A stretch of 50,012 nucleotides of DNA, taken from NCBI RefSeq assembly GCF_001542415.1, contig NZ_LNCU01000032.1, forward strand, positions 29,202 through 79,213. Reading direction: 5' to 3'. Under the pieces are notes generated by a model. It ran no database searches, was not told the origin of the DNA, and saw nothing but the letters and a program-made list of their open reading frames with translations. Of this stretch, positions 1-9,007 are shown one piece after another; position 1 is the stretch's first letter; every line of letters starts with the position of its first letter. The DNA is from Bradyrhizobium macuxiense (lineage in GTDB: Bacteria > Pseudomonadota > Alphaproteobacteria > Rhizobiales > Xanthobacteraceae). The position numbers were made by a program, and so were the translations under genes.

Positions 1-1572
1 GAGCCACAAGCTGCAGGCCAGGAACGCCCCCTCGATCGGCTGGATTTCATCGGATACCTCGCGCGGGTCGTGGCGCAGCACGAACCCGTCGCGCATCATG
101 TATTTCTCGATCGCAACGATCGTGCCGCGAACACGCGGATCGGTCGGCGGCAGGAAGCCGACCGCCGGCAGCAGCAGGATGCTGGCGTCGAGCAGCTTCG
201 AGCCATAGCTGTCGACGAAGCTGTTGAGGTCGCGGTCAAAACCTCTCTCGCAGACGTCGCGATGGATGGCCTCGCGCAGCACCCGCCATTTGACCACCGG
301 TGCCTTGAAGCCGAACCGCTCCACGCTCTTGATGGCGCGGTCGAAGGCAACCCAGGTCATGACCTTGGAGAAGACATAGTGCCTGGGCTCGCCGCGGCGT
401 TCCCAGATGCCGTGATCCGGCTTGTCCCAAACGTCGGCGAGATGATCGACGACGGTGCATTCCAGCGACCAGTTCTCCTTGCCGAGCTTCAGCTCGGCCA
501 TGCGGGATTGGTGGAAGGCGTCGATCAACTCGCCGTAGACATCAAGCTGCACCTGCGCGTGCGCGGCGTTGCCGATCCGCACCGGCTGGGCCCCCTCATA
601 GCCCGGCAGCCATCCGGCCTCCCATTCCAGCAGGCGGCGCTGGCCCATGATGCCGTACATGATCTGCATGTCGGCCGGCGTACCGGCCACCGCGCGCAGC
701 AGCCAGTTATTCCAGGCCGCTGCTTCATCAGTATAGCCCGAGTTTATCAGCGCCAGCAACGTGAAGGTGGCATCGCGCAGCCAGCAGAAGCGATAGTCCC
801 AATTGCGGGCGCCCCCGAGCTTTTCCGGCAATGAGGTGGTCGGCGCCGCGACAATGCCGCCGGTCGGCCGGAACGTCAGCGCCTTCAGCGTGATCAGCGA
901 GCGCATGACGAGGGCGCGATCGCCGCCATGATAGGTGCAGCGACTACACCATTCGGTCCAGTAATCTTCGGCATCCTTCAGCGCCGCCTCGGGATCGATC
1001 GGCGCCGGCACCGGAAGATGCGACGGGCCGTAGGTCAGCACGAAGGGGATCGTCTCCCCCTCGCCGACCTCGAAGTCGGCCACTGTGGTCAGATCCTCGC
1101 CGCGGGTTTCGATCGGCGTGCGCAGTACGGTCATATCCGGCCCGCAGATCGCGATCAGCCCCGGCCCGTCCAGATTCCTTCTCACCCAGGGCACATCGAT
1201 GCCGAGGCCGAAGCGGATCACCAGCTCCATGCGCATCTTCGCACGGCCGTGGATCCCGCGAACGAGGCGGACCACGTCGGAGGCGTTGCCGCGCGGCGGC
1301 ATGAAGTCGATCAGCGCGACCGCGCCGTGCTCGGTCTCGAGCTGCGTCTCAAGGATCAGCGTGTTGTCGCGGTAACGGCGCGACGTCCGGATGATCTTTT
1401 CAGCCGGTGTGATCAACCAGCGGCCGTGCTTCGGTGTGCCGAGTAGCGCCGCGAAGCACGCATCGGAATCGAAGTTCGGCCAGCACAACCAGTCGATCGA
1501 CCCGTCGCGACCGACCAGCGCTGCGGTCTCGCAATCGCCGATCAGTCCGTAGTCTTCGATCCGGGAGGTCAA
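1..1572 (-). CDS. Glycoside hydrolase family 15 protein (glucoamylase/trehalase-like), 3' end outside window
   Basis: The visible 524 residues match the bacterial GH15 family, (alpha/alpha)6-barrel enzymes that release glucose from alpha-glucans or trehalose by inversion. The N-terminal family signature is present (GDCETAALVGRDGSIDWLCW). The likely catalytic acid is Glu391 in GIWERRG, and the likely base is Glu514 in IEGAFLACS, just before the window edge. Family members are about 600 residues, so roughly 75 are missing. The only start that fits is TTG at 1572: the frame is closed upstream by the malQ stop codon, and GGAG lies 9 bases before the TTG. It follows malQ by 15 bases and is presumably cotranscribed from the promoter near 3640. 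Substrate (trehalose, maltooligosaccharide or glycogen) cannot be told from sequence. Confidence 0.9.
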   Translation of the reverse strand, partial: MTSRIEDYGLIGDCETAALVGRDGSIDWLCWPNFDSDACFAALLGTPKHGRWLITPAEKIIRTSRRYRDNTLILETQLETEHGAVALIDFMPPRGNASDVVRLVRGIHGRAKMRMELVIRFGLGIDVPWVRRNLDGPGLIAICGPDMTVLRTPIETRGEDLTTVADFEVGEGETIPFVLTYGPSHLPVPAPIDPEAALKDAEDYWTEWCSRCTYHGGDRALVMRSLITLKALTFRPTGGIVAAPTTSLPEKLGGARNWDYRFCWLRDATFTLLALINSGYTDEAAAWNNWLLRAVAGTPADMQIMYGIMGQRRLLEWEAGWLPGYEGAQPVRIGNAAHAQVQLDVYGELIDAFHQSRMAELKLGKENWSLECTVVDHLADVWDKPDHGIWERRGEPRHYVFSKVMTWVAFDRAIKSVERFGFKAPVVKWRVLREAIHRDVCERGFDRDLNSFVDSYGSKLLDASILLLPAVGFLPPTDPRVRGTIVAIEKYMMRDGFVLRHDPREVSDEIQPIEGAFLACSLWL

Positions 1573-1587
1573 GGGCTGCGCTCCGCG

Positions 1588-3540
1588 TTACCCTGGGCGC
1601 GACCGCTCGCGGGTCGCACGCTTGAGCGCCTCGACGTCGATCACCGACGACAGATGCTCGATCGAGACCGGAAGCCGTCGCCGCCAGTTCGGATGCTCGT
1701 TGACGGTGCCGGGAATGTTGGGCTGCTCGATCAGGCCAAGCAGATCCTCCATCGAAACCACCATCAGGCGCGATCGGGTCCGCGCCAGGAAGCTCGTCAC
1801 CGAATAGAGATCGTTCTTATGGATGTCATGCCGGCGAAGCAGGTCGTCGAGCTGGCCGAGCGCGTGCCAGCGTCCTTCGTCGGTTTCGCCAGGATCGATC
1901 CCGAGCCCGCGCTTGGTCTTGAGGTCGCTGAATGAGCGCCAGCCGGCATAGGTCGAGAGGTCGTGGGTGTTGAAGGTGACGAGCGCATCGGCGAGATAAT
2001 AGTCGGCGTTGCGGAAGACGCCTCGCTCGTCATGCTCGAACATCATCACGAGATAGGACCAGATGCCCCAGCCGTTCATCTGCTCGCGGAAGCCTTCCGG
2101 CACGGTGCCGAGATCCTCGCCGATCACCACGCAGCGATTGGCGACACTCTCTTGCGCGGTCGCCGCCAGCAGCGCCTCGAACGGCATCAGCACATAGGCG
2201 CCGTTGGCGGGACCAAAGCCGCGCGGCACGAGGTAGAGCCGCTTCAGCCCGAACGCATGGTCGAGCCTGACGGCGCCGGCATGATGCATCGCGGCGCGCA
2301 GCATCTGCCTGAACGGCCCGAAGGAGCGCTGCTCGAGACCACCGGCGTTGAAGCCGGCGAGCCCCCAATCCTGACCGGCGGTGTTGAGCGGATCCGGCGG
2401 TGCACCGACACCGAGGTGGCGCGAGATCGCGGTCTGCTCATTCCACGCGTCAAAGCCGTTCGACTGCACGCCGACGGCGACGTCGAGGTAAAGCCCGACC
2501 CGCATGCCGAGTCTGTGCGCGAGAGCCTGGCAGGCGCCGAGCTGGCGGTCGGCAGTCCATTGCACGAATTCGACGAACTCGACCTCGGCAGCCGTGTCGC
2601 GCGCCTTGCGCAACCTCGCACACGCCGTGTCGTTGGGCTCACGCCATTCGGCCGGCCATTCCCACCACGGCGTGTTGAACTTGTGCCGCATCACCTCGAA
2701 GCAGGCGAAGCGTGACAACAGCTCGCCCTGCTCGCGGCGATAGGTCTCGAAATCCTGCCAGCGGCCGAGGCCTGGATTGGCCTTGAAGGCCGCAAACGCC
2801 GCACGCAACGCGCGCCACTTCAGGGTGGCGACCGCGACGTAATCGACGATGTCGCGGGTTCGGAGCGGCGCCAATGCGCCTTGCGCCTCCGCATTGATCC
2901 GAAACTCGGGAATTTTCTCAACGTCGATATAGAGCGCGTTGAGGAACAGCCGGCTGTTCGGCGAGTAAGGACTGCAATCGCCGGGCTGATCATCGAACAG
3001 CACGTGCAGCGGATTGAGGCCGACACCGTCGGCGCCGACCTGATGCGCGAATTCGAGCAAATGCTGCAGATCGGTGAAGTCGCCGATGCCCCAGTTCCGT
3101 GCGGACCGCACGCCGTAGAGCTGGACAGCGATCACCCAGCTACGGTCGAAATCACCGCCGAACGCGCGTCCCGGCGCCACCAGCAGCGGCACCTCTTCGC
3201 TCGTGCCCGACGCATCCGACAGCTGCAGCCGGTGCACGCCTTCGGGCAGATCGGACGGCCAGGCCAGGCTCCGTTCGCGCGCCTCGCCTTGCGCAAGCAG
3301 GCCGGAACCATTGGTGACCTTCCATTGCACCGGAAGCCGGACCGCCTCCGGCAGCTCCGTTCGCGCGGCTTGGCCGGCGCGAACGACCACCGGCTCGGCG
3401 ATGATCTGGCGCGGTGTCTGGGGCGGCAGCCCGTCGAGGATGGCCGAGAGCGCCTCGGGCGATGTCACACGGCGGTGACCGCTGCCGTCGATATACTCAG
3501 TCTGGATTCCCAGGGTCTTGGCTTTGGCGTAAAGGTCCAT
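1588..3540 (-). CDS. malQ: 4-alpha-glucanotransferase (amylomaltase, GH77)
   Basis: At 650 residues this fits GH77 amylomaltase, which transfers alpha-1,4-glucan segments between maltooligosaccharides in the cytoplasm. The catalytic triad is visible: the nucleophile Asp in VRLDHAFGLKR, the acid Glu in VIGEDLGTVPEGFR, and the third Asp in FNTHDLSTYAGW. The N-terminal ~130 residues form the extra beta-rich domain seen in proteobacterial MalQ. ATG 3540 starts the frame. It is divergent from glgE and upstream of the GH15 gene. Its job is probably to rework short maltodextrins left by GlgX and TreY. A consensus EcfG promoter sits about 80 bases upstream, so induction under general stress is expected. 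Confidence 0.96.
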   Translation of the reverse strand: MDLYAKAKTLGIQTEYIDGSGHRRVTSPEALSAILDGLPPQTPRQIIAEPVVVRAGQAARTELPEAVRLPVQWKVTNGSGLLAQGEARERSLAWPSDLPEGVHRLQLSDASGTSEEVPLLVAPGRAFGGDFDRSWVIAVQLYGVRSARNWGIGDFTDLQHLLEFAHQVGADGVGLNPLHVLFDDQPGDCSPYSPNSRLFLNALYIDVEKIPEFRINAEAQGALAPLRTRDIVDYVAVATLKWRALRAAFAAFKANPGLGRWQDFETYRREQGELLSRFACFEVMRHKFNTPWWEWPAEWREPNDTACARLRKARDTAAEVEFVEFVQWTADRQLGACQALAHRLGMRVGLYLDVAVGVQSNGFDAWNEQTAISRHLGVGAPPDPLNTAGQDWGLAGFNAGGLEQRSFGPFRQMLRAAMHHAGAVRLDHAFGLKRLYLVPRGFGPANGAYVLMPFEALLAATAQESVANRCVVIGEDLGTVPEGFREQMNGWGIWSYLVMMFEHDERGVFRNADYYLADALVTFNTHDLSTYAGWRSFSDLKTKRGLGIDPGETDEGRWHALGQLDDLLRRHDIHKNDLYSVTSFLARTRSRLMVVSMEDLLGLIEQPNIPGTVNEHPNWRRRLPVSIEHLSSVIDVEALKRATRERSRPG

Positions 3541-3618
3541 TCGGCACGCTGCTCGCTCGCAACGGGATTTGGTTCGTTGCTAAATTGTCCAGATACGGGA
3601 AAGGGATAGACGATGCTC

Positions 3619-3643
3619 AACGCTCTACCCCACGTCGCGTTCC
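3619..3643 (-). promoter_or_regulatory. EcfG-type general-stress promoter of malQ-GH15
   Basis: Read on the minus strand the site is GGAAC (3643-3639), 16 bases, then CGTT (3622-3619). This is an exact match to the sigma-EcfG consensus GGAAC-N16/17-CGTT of alphaproteobacteria. Transcription would begin near 3612 and leave a leader of about 70 bases before malQ. Confidence 0.7.
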
Positions 3644-3648
3644 CACCG

Positions 3649-3674
3649 GGAACCAATGCCCGGCAAGCGGCTTT
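3649..3674 (+). promoter_or_regulatory. EcfG-like promoter of the glgE-treS-glgB-glgX-treZ-treY operon
   Basis: GGAAC at 3649-3653 is followed after 17 bases by CTTT (3671-3674), three of four bases of the CGTT box. The -35 box is the mirror image of the one on the other strand: GTTCCC-ACC-GGGAAC at 3639-3653 is a perfect palindrome. A start near 3682 would give a leader of about 40 bases before ATG 3723. The -10 box is weaker than on the minus side. Confidence 0.45.
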
Positions 3675-3722
3675 CTATATGGGTCTGGCGCGCCTCCTTC
3701 CCGCCGCCGGGACATCATTTGC

Positions 3723-5705
3723 ATGTTCGATGGCGGCATCACCGTGAACAAAACTGCCCGACCTGTCGAGAGTGCCAGCGGCACTTTTCATATCACCGAC
3801 GTCTATCCGTCGGTCGATTGCGGCCGTTTTCCGGTCAAGCGGATCATGGGCGAAGCGGTCGAGGTGTGGGCCGACATCTACCGTGACGGACATCACGTGA
3901 TCGCCGCCGCATTGGTGTGGCGGCACGAGGCTGACGGCGATTGGCGCCACGCAGCGATGACGCTGCACAGCGACGATCGCTGGGGCGGCACCTTCGTCCC
4001 CGATCGGCCCGGCCGCTACAAGTTCGCGATCGAGGCCTGGACCGACGAATTCGCCAGTTGGCGGCATCGCTTCGAGCAGAAGCAGAAGAGCAGCGGCGAC
4101 CTCACCCTGGACGCGATCGAAGGCGCGGGCATGCTGACCCAGGCGCAGGCCGGAGGTCCGGCGGACGCTGCGGTGATCATCAGGCAGTGCGAAATCTATC
4201 TGCAGACCGGCGAGGCTGGCGCGCTGCTCGCGCCGGAATTGAAGGAGGCGATGGCCGACAGCCAGTTTCGTCCCGACCTGACGAGATCGCAGCTGTTCCC
4301 TTTGGTCGCTGACCGGCCGAGAGCACGCCATGGCGCCTGGTATCAGATGTTTCCGCGCAGCCAGGGCAAAGTGCCCGGCGCACATGGGACGTTCAGCGAT
4401 TGCATCGCGCGGCTTCCCGATGTCGCGGCGATGGATTTTGATGTCGTCCTGCTGACGCCGATCCATCCGATCGGACGAGAGCACCGAAAGGGCCGCAACA
4501 ATGCGGCAACTGCGCAACCTGGCGATCCCGGCAGCCCCTACGCGATCGGCTCGGCGGATGGCGGCCACGACGCCGTGCATCCCGAGCTTGGTACACTAGA
4601 GGATTTCCGAGCCTTCGTCGCCGCGTGCCGCGCACACGATATGGAGGTCGCGCTCGACTTCACCCCCAACTGCTCGCCGGATCATCCCTGGCTGAAGCAG
4701 CATCCGCAATGGTTCAGGCATCGTCCGGACGGATCGATGCGCCCTGCCGAAGATCGGCCGCAGCCGGACGATGTCGTCGATCCCGACTTCACGGGCGAGG
4801 ACGCTGCTGCATTGTGGCAGGCGCTGCGCGATGTCGTCCTGTTCTGGGTCGACCAGGGCGTCAGGATTTTCCGGATCGACAATCCGCACACCAGGCCGCT
4901 CAGCTTCTGGGAATGGCTGATCCGCGAGGTGCAGCGCCACGATCCCGAGGTGCTCTTCCTGGCGGGCAGCTTTGAGCGGCCTAAACTCATGAAGGGTCTG
5001 GCGAAGCTCGGCTTCACGCAGTCCTATACCTATTTCGCCTGGCGCACCCTGCGCTCAGAGATCGAACAGTATCTCGGCGAATTGAACTCTTACCCGGAGC
5101 GTGACTTCTTTCGGCCGAATTTCTTCGTCAACACGCCTGACGTCCTGCCTTTCCACCTGCAAAGCGGCGAATCCTGGATGTTCAAATCGCGTGTCGCGCT
5201 CGCCGCGACGCTGTCGAGCAGCTACGGCATCTACAGCGGCTTCGAGCTGCTGGAGCATGCCCCGATCCCCGGCCGGGAAGACTATCTCAACCCTGAAACA
5301 TATGAGATCAAGGTTCGAGACTGGGAACAGCCGGGGAACATCAAGCCGTATGTCGCCGCTCTCAACCGGATCAGACGCGGCAATTCAGCGCTGCAACAGA
5401 CGAACAATCTGCGCTTTATCGGCATCGAGGACGGCGACGTGATCGGCTTTGTCAAGCAATCCGTCGATCAGACCAATGTGATCGCAGCGGCAGTCGCATT
5501 GTCGCCCGATGTGCGCGACATCTGGCTTCCGCTCGGTGACGCCATGGTCAGACACGGCGATGCGCGCTGTCCCGTTACCGCGGTGGAAGACCTCGTCACC
5601 GGCGAGCGCCATTCGCTCGAATGGGGCGGTGTCCGCCTGCACATCGATCCCAAGCGCGACCCCGCGCGGCTGTTGCGCTGCGTGGGCCTGAAGGAGCCGT
5701 CATGA
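3723..5705 (+). CDS. glgE: GlgE-like GH13_3 maltosyltransferase with altered active site
   Basis: At 660 residues this has the GlgE layout: an N-terminal beta-sandwich/helical part (about 1-190), a GH13 barrel and a C-terminal beta domain. Normal GlgE extends alpha-glucan using maltose-1-phosphate. The nucleophile Asp386 (FRIDNPHTRP) and the third Asp473 (NTPDVLP) are present. The residue aligned with the catalytic acid Glu423 of Streptomyces GlgE is Gly415 (FLAGSFERP instead of FLAEAFTRP); the Asp-to-acid spacing of 29 is identical. The donor-phosphate motif NPPKKY is replaced by DRPQP (344-348), losing the Asn, Lys and Tyr that contact the phosphate. It may therefore be inactive, or use another donor. 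ATG 3723 is chosen; GTG 3744 is possible. It overlaps treS by ATGA. Confidence 0.85.
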   Translation: MFDGGITVNKTARPVESASGTFHITDVYPSVDCGRFPVKRIMGEAVEVWADIYRDGHHVIAAALVWRHEADGDWRHAAMTLHSDDRWGGTFVPDRPGRYKFAIEAWTDEFASWRHRFEQKQKSSGDLTLDAIEGAGMLTQAQAGGPADAAVIIRQCEIYLQTGEAGALLAPELKEAMADSQFRPDLTRSQLFPLVADRPRARHGAWYQMFPRSQGKVPGAHGTFSDCIARLPDVAAMDFDVVLLTPIHPIGREHRKGRNNAATAQPGDPGSPYAIGSADGGHDAVHPELGTLEDFRAFVAACRAHDMEVALDFTPNCSPDHPWLKQHPQWFRHRPDGSMRPAEDRPQPDDVVDPDFTGEDAAALWQALRDVVLFWVDQGVRIFRIDNPHTRPLSFWEWLIREVQRHDPEVLFLAGSFERPKLMKGLAKLGFTQSYTYFAWRTLRSEIEQYLGELNSYPERDFFRPNFFVNTPDVLPFHLQSGESWMFKSRVALAATLSSSYGIYSGFELLEHAPIPGREDYLNPETYEIKVRDWEQPGNIKPYVAALNRIRRGNSALQQTNNLRFIGIEDGDVIGFVKQSVDQTNVIAAAVALSPDVRDIWLPLGDAMVRHGDARCPVTAVEDLVTGERHSLEWGGVRLHIDPKRDPARLLRCVGLKEPS

Positions 5706-8700
5706 ACGTATTCTCCAGCGTCGACATCGAGGAGAAGGTCGCGACCGAGACCACGGACGAGCTCTGGTACAAGGACGCCATCATCTATCAGCTTCACGTC
5801 AAGGCGTTCGCCGACAGCAACAATGACGGCATCGGCGACTTCGCGGGGCTGACGGAAAAGCTCGGCTATCTGCAGGAACTCGGCGTCACCGTGCTGTGGC
5901 TGCTGCCGTTCTATCCTTCGCCCGGCCGCGACGACGGCTACGACATCGCCGACTACGGCGACATCAATCCCGATTTCGGGACGATGAAGGATTTCAAGCG
6001 CTTCATCCAGGAGGCGAAGAAGCGCGGGCTGCGCGTCATCACCGAGCTCGTCGTCAATCACACCTCCGATCAGCATGCCTGGTTCAAGCGCGCACGCCGC
6101 AGCGCGCCGAACTCGAGCGCACGGAGCTGGTACGTCTGGAGCGACACCGATCAGAAATACGCCGGCACCCGCATCATTTTCACGGATACCGAGAAGTCCA
6201 ACTGGACCTGGGATCCGGAGGCCGGCCAATTCTACTGGCATCGCTTCTTCTCGCATCAGCCGGACCTGAATTTCGACAATCCGCGCGTGGTGCGCGCCAT
6301 CACGCAGGTGATGAAGCGCTGGCTCGACACCGGCGTCGACGGCTTCCGGCTCGACGCCATTCCCTATCTGTGCGAGCGCGACGGCACCAACAACGAAAAC
6401 TTGCCGGAGACGCATGCCATCATCAAGCGGCTGCGCCAGGAACTCGACGCCTATGCCAAGGGGAAGGTCCTGCTGGCCGAGGCCAATCAATGGCCGGAGG
6501 ACGTGCAGGAATATTTCGGCCATGGTGACGAGTGCCACATGGCCTATCACTTCCCGCTGATGCCGCGCATCTACATGGCCATCGCGCAGGAAGACCGCTT
6601 CCCGATCACCGACATCCTGCGGCAGACGCCGGATATCCCCGCCGCCTGCCAATGGGCGCTGTTCCTGCGCAATCACGACGAGCTGACGCTGGAAATGGTG
6701 ACCGACGTCGAGCGCGATTATCTGTGGTCGACCTATGCCAACGATCCGCGCGCGCGGATCAATGTCGGCATCCGCCGGCGGCTTGCGCCGCTGATGGACA
6801 ATGACCGGCGCAAGATCGAGCTGATGAACTCGCTGTTGCTGTCGTTTCCGGGAACGCCGATCATCTATTACGGCGACGAGATCGGCATGGGCGACAATAT
6901 CTATCTCGGCGACCGCAACGGCGTGCGGACGCCGATGCAATGGTCGCCGGACCGCAATGGCGGCTTCTCGCGCGCCGACCCGGCGCGGCTCTACGCACCG
7001 ATGATCATGGATCCGGTCTACGGCTACGAATCGGTCAACGTCGAGGCGCAGTCGCGCAGCCTGTCGTCGCTGCTGTCTGCGACCAAGCGGCTGATCGCGG
7101 TGCGCAAGTCGACGCTGGCGTTCGGACGCGGCACCATGACCTTCATCCGCCCGGAGAACCGCTCGGTGCTCGCCTATGTGCGTGAGTACCAGGGCGAGGT
7201 CATCCTGTGCGTCGCCAATTTGTCGCGCTCCGCGCAGGCGACCGAGCTCGACCTCTCCGCCTTCAAGGACCGGATTCCGCTCGAGATGCTGGGGCGCACG
7301 CGCTTCCCGGCGATCGGCGAGCTGCCCTACATGATCACGCTGGCGCCTTATGGCTTCTACTGGTTCCAGCTGCAGGAGCGCGACAAGTCCGAGCCGGTGC
7401 CCCCGCGCGCCGTGCCGGAATTCGAGACGCTGGTGGTGCCGCTCAATTCGACCTGGACGTCGCTGGCACGCACCCGCGGCGTGTTCGAGCACGACGTGCT
7501 GCCCGACCATCTCGCCCGCACGCGCTGGTACCCGGAGCACTCCGCCCAGACGATCCAGCCGAACCTGGTGGCTGCCATCCCGTTCTGCGACATCGGCGAC
7601 AACAGGCCCTGGCTGATCTTCTTCGAGACGACGCAGCGCGGCACGACCAGCCGCTATGTGCTGCCGATGCAGATCGAATGGGTGCGCTTCGACCGTGAGC
7701 GCTACAACCCGCGCGCTTTCGCCGCCATACGGCAGGGTGCGCGCGAGGGTACGCTGCTCGATGTCGCCACCGACCAGATTTTTACAGGGCTGTTCCTGCG
7801 CAATCTCCGCGAAAATCTGACCGTCCATGAGGGCGAGCAGGGATTGAAGCTCGAATTCCGGCCAACCAGCCGCTTCTCGGACAAGCCGGTCCGGCAACCG
7901 GAGCGCATTCGCGTCTTCGAGAACGATCAGCCGCACTCGACCGCGCTGGTCGACAACGAATACGTCACCAAGATTTACCGGAAGCTCGAGGTCGGCATCA
8001 ATCCCGAGATCGAGGTCAGCCGCTTCCTCACTGAAGTGGCGGGCTTTGCCAACACCCCTGCCCTGCTCGGCACCGCCGAGCTGATCGAAGGCGACAAGCG
8101 CAGCGCGATCGCGGTTCTGCATGCCATGGTCGTCAATCAGGGCGACCTCTGGGCGGTTGCCGCCGCCCACCTCGACCGCCTCGTCGAGAAGCAGCGGCTG
8201 CTCGCCGCGAGCGAGCATCTGGCGGAGAACGGCGATCAGGCCACCTATCTGCGCCACGTGTCGCTGAGCGGAAAACGCCTGGCCGAGCTGCATATCGCGC
8301 TCGCCAGCAACAGGGAGCTGCCGGATTTCGCGCCGGAGCCGACGCGCTCCGAGGACCTGCAGCGCTGGAACGACGAGACCATGGCGCGCGCCGAGCGCGT
8401 ATTCGACACGCTGAAGCAGCGGCGCGACACACTGAAGGGCTCCGACCGACTGCTGGCCGACCAGTTGCTGGCCCAGCACGATCTGCTGCCTGACCGCCTG
8501 AAGGCGCTGTTGCCGCGCGAGGTCGGCGGGGTCAACATCCGCCACCACGGCGACCTCCATCTCGGCCAGCTCTTGGTCGTCAAGGACGACATCTTCATCA
8601 TCGATTTCGACGGCGGGCCCGGCCGGACCATCGCCGAGCGCCGCCGCAAGGCGCCGGCGGCACGCGACGTCGCCTACCTGATCCGCTCGATCGACTATGC

Positions 8701-9007
8701 GATGACGGCCGCCCTGGAACGCGCGCTCAGGGTCGCGCCCGACGAGAGCGGCCGATTGAGCCTTACCCTGGCGGAATGGCGCGATCGGGCAACCGACGCC
8801 TTCCTCGCGGGTTATCGCGAGGCGATGGCCGGCCAGCGCCTGTGGCCGACCGACGCCAAGGCGGCCGATCGCCTGCTCAGCTTTTTCCTGCTTGAGAAAG
8901 CCATCTACGAGATCGAATATGAGCTCGCCAATAGGCCGGATTGGCTGCGGATTCCCCTGACCGGCCTGCTGAGGATCCTGGCGCAACAGCCGCATGAGGT
9001 TGCATGA
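5702..9007 (+). CDS. treS: Trehalose synthase fused to maltokinase (TreS-Mak)
   Basis: A two-domain protein of 1101 residues. The first ~550 residues are GH13_16 trehalose synthase, which interconverts maltose and trehalose: nucleophile Asp218 ([10 protein letters not shown]), acid Glu260 ([11 protein letters not shown]), third Asp326 ([11 protein letters not shown]). The last ~480 residues are a maltokinase (Pep2) fold that makes maltose-1-phosphate from maltose and ATP: catalytic Asp951 in HHGDLHLGQ and metal-binding Asp968/Asp970 in IDFDGGPG. Both active sites look intact. The fusion is known in many Proteobacteria. ATG 5702 overlaps the glgE stop and the end overlaps glgB, so the genes are translationally coupled. 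Its product is the classical GlgE donor, which makes the altered GlgE next door notable. Confidence 0.95.
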   Translation: MNVFSSVDIEEKVATETTDELWYKDAIIYQLHVKAFADSNNDGIGDFAGLTEKLGYLQELGVTVLWLLPFYPSPGRDDGYDIADYGDINPDFGTMKDFKRFIQEAKKRGLRVITELVVNHTSDQHAWFKRARRSAPNSSARSWYVWSDTDQKYAGTRIIFTDTEKSNWTWDPEAGQFYWHRFFSHQPDLNFDNPRVVRAITQVMKRWLDTGVDGFRLDAIPYLCERDGTNNENLPETHAIIKRLRQELDAYAKGKVLLAEANQWPEDVQEYFGHGDECHMAYHFPLMPRIYMAIAQEDRFPITDILRQTPDIPAACQWALFLRNHDELTLEMVTDVERDYLWSTYANDPRARINVGIRRRLAPLMDNDRRKIELMNSLLLSFPGTPIIYYGDEIGMGDNIYLGDRNGVRTPMQWSPDRNGGFSRADPARLYAPMIMDPVYGYESVNVEAQSRSLSSLLSATKRLIAVRKSTLAFGRGTMTFIRPENRSVLAYVREYQGEVILCVANLSRSAQATELDLSAFKDRIPLEMLGRTRFPAIGELPYMITLAPYGFYWFQLQERDKSEPVPPRAVPEFETLVVPLNSTWTSLARTRGVFEHDVLPDHLARTRWYPEHSAQTIQPNLVAAIPFCDIGDNRPWLIFFETTQRGTTSRYVLPMQIEWVRFDRERYNPRAFAAIRQGAREGTLLDVATDQIFTGLFLRNLRENLTVHEGEQGLKLEFRPTSRFSDKPVRQPERIRVFENDQPHSTALVDNEYVTKIYRKLEVGINPEIEVSRFLTEVAGFANTPALLGTAELIEGDKRSAIAVLHAMVVNQGDLWAVAAAHLDRLVEKQRLLAASEHLAENGDQATYLRHVSLSGKRLAELHIALASNRELPDFAPEPTRSEDLQRWNDETMARAERVFDTLKQRRDTLKGSDRLLADQLLAQHDLLPDRLKALLPREVGGVNIRHHGDLHLGQLLVVKDDIFIIDFDGGPGRTIAERRRKAPAARDVAYLIRSIDYAMTAALERALRVAPDESGRLSLTLAEWRDRATDAFLAGYREAMAGQRLWPTDAKAADRLLSFFLLEKAIYEIEYELANRPDWLRIPLTGLLRILAQQPHEVA

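Noticed and set aside
3414..3722. N-terminal extension of glgE back to 3414
   Set aside because: It covers the malQ start and both promoters, and the translated part is not GlgE-like.
5468..8995. A 1175-codon open frame antisense to treS, and similar long antisense frames over kdpD, kdpB, kdpA and glgX
   Set aside because: They mirror genes with intact catalytic motifs; strong GC bias at third codon positions opens the opposite strand. Their products are low-complexity, rich in Arg, Ala, Asp and His, and match no family.
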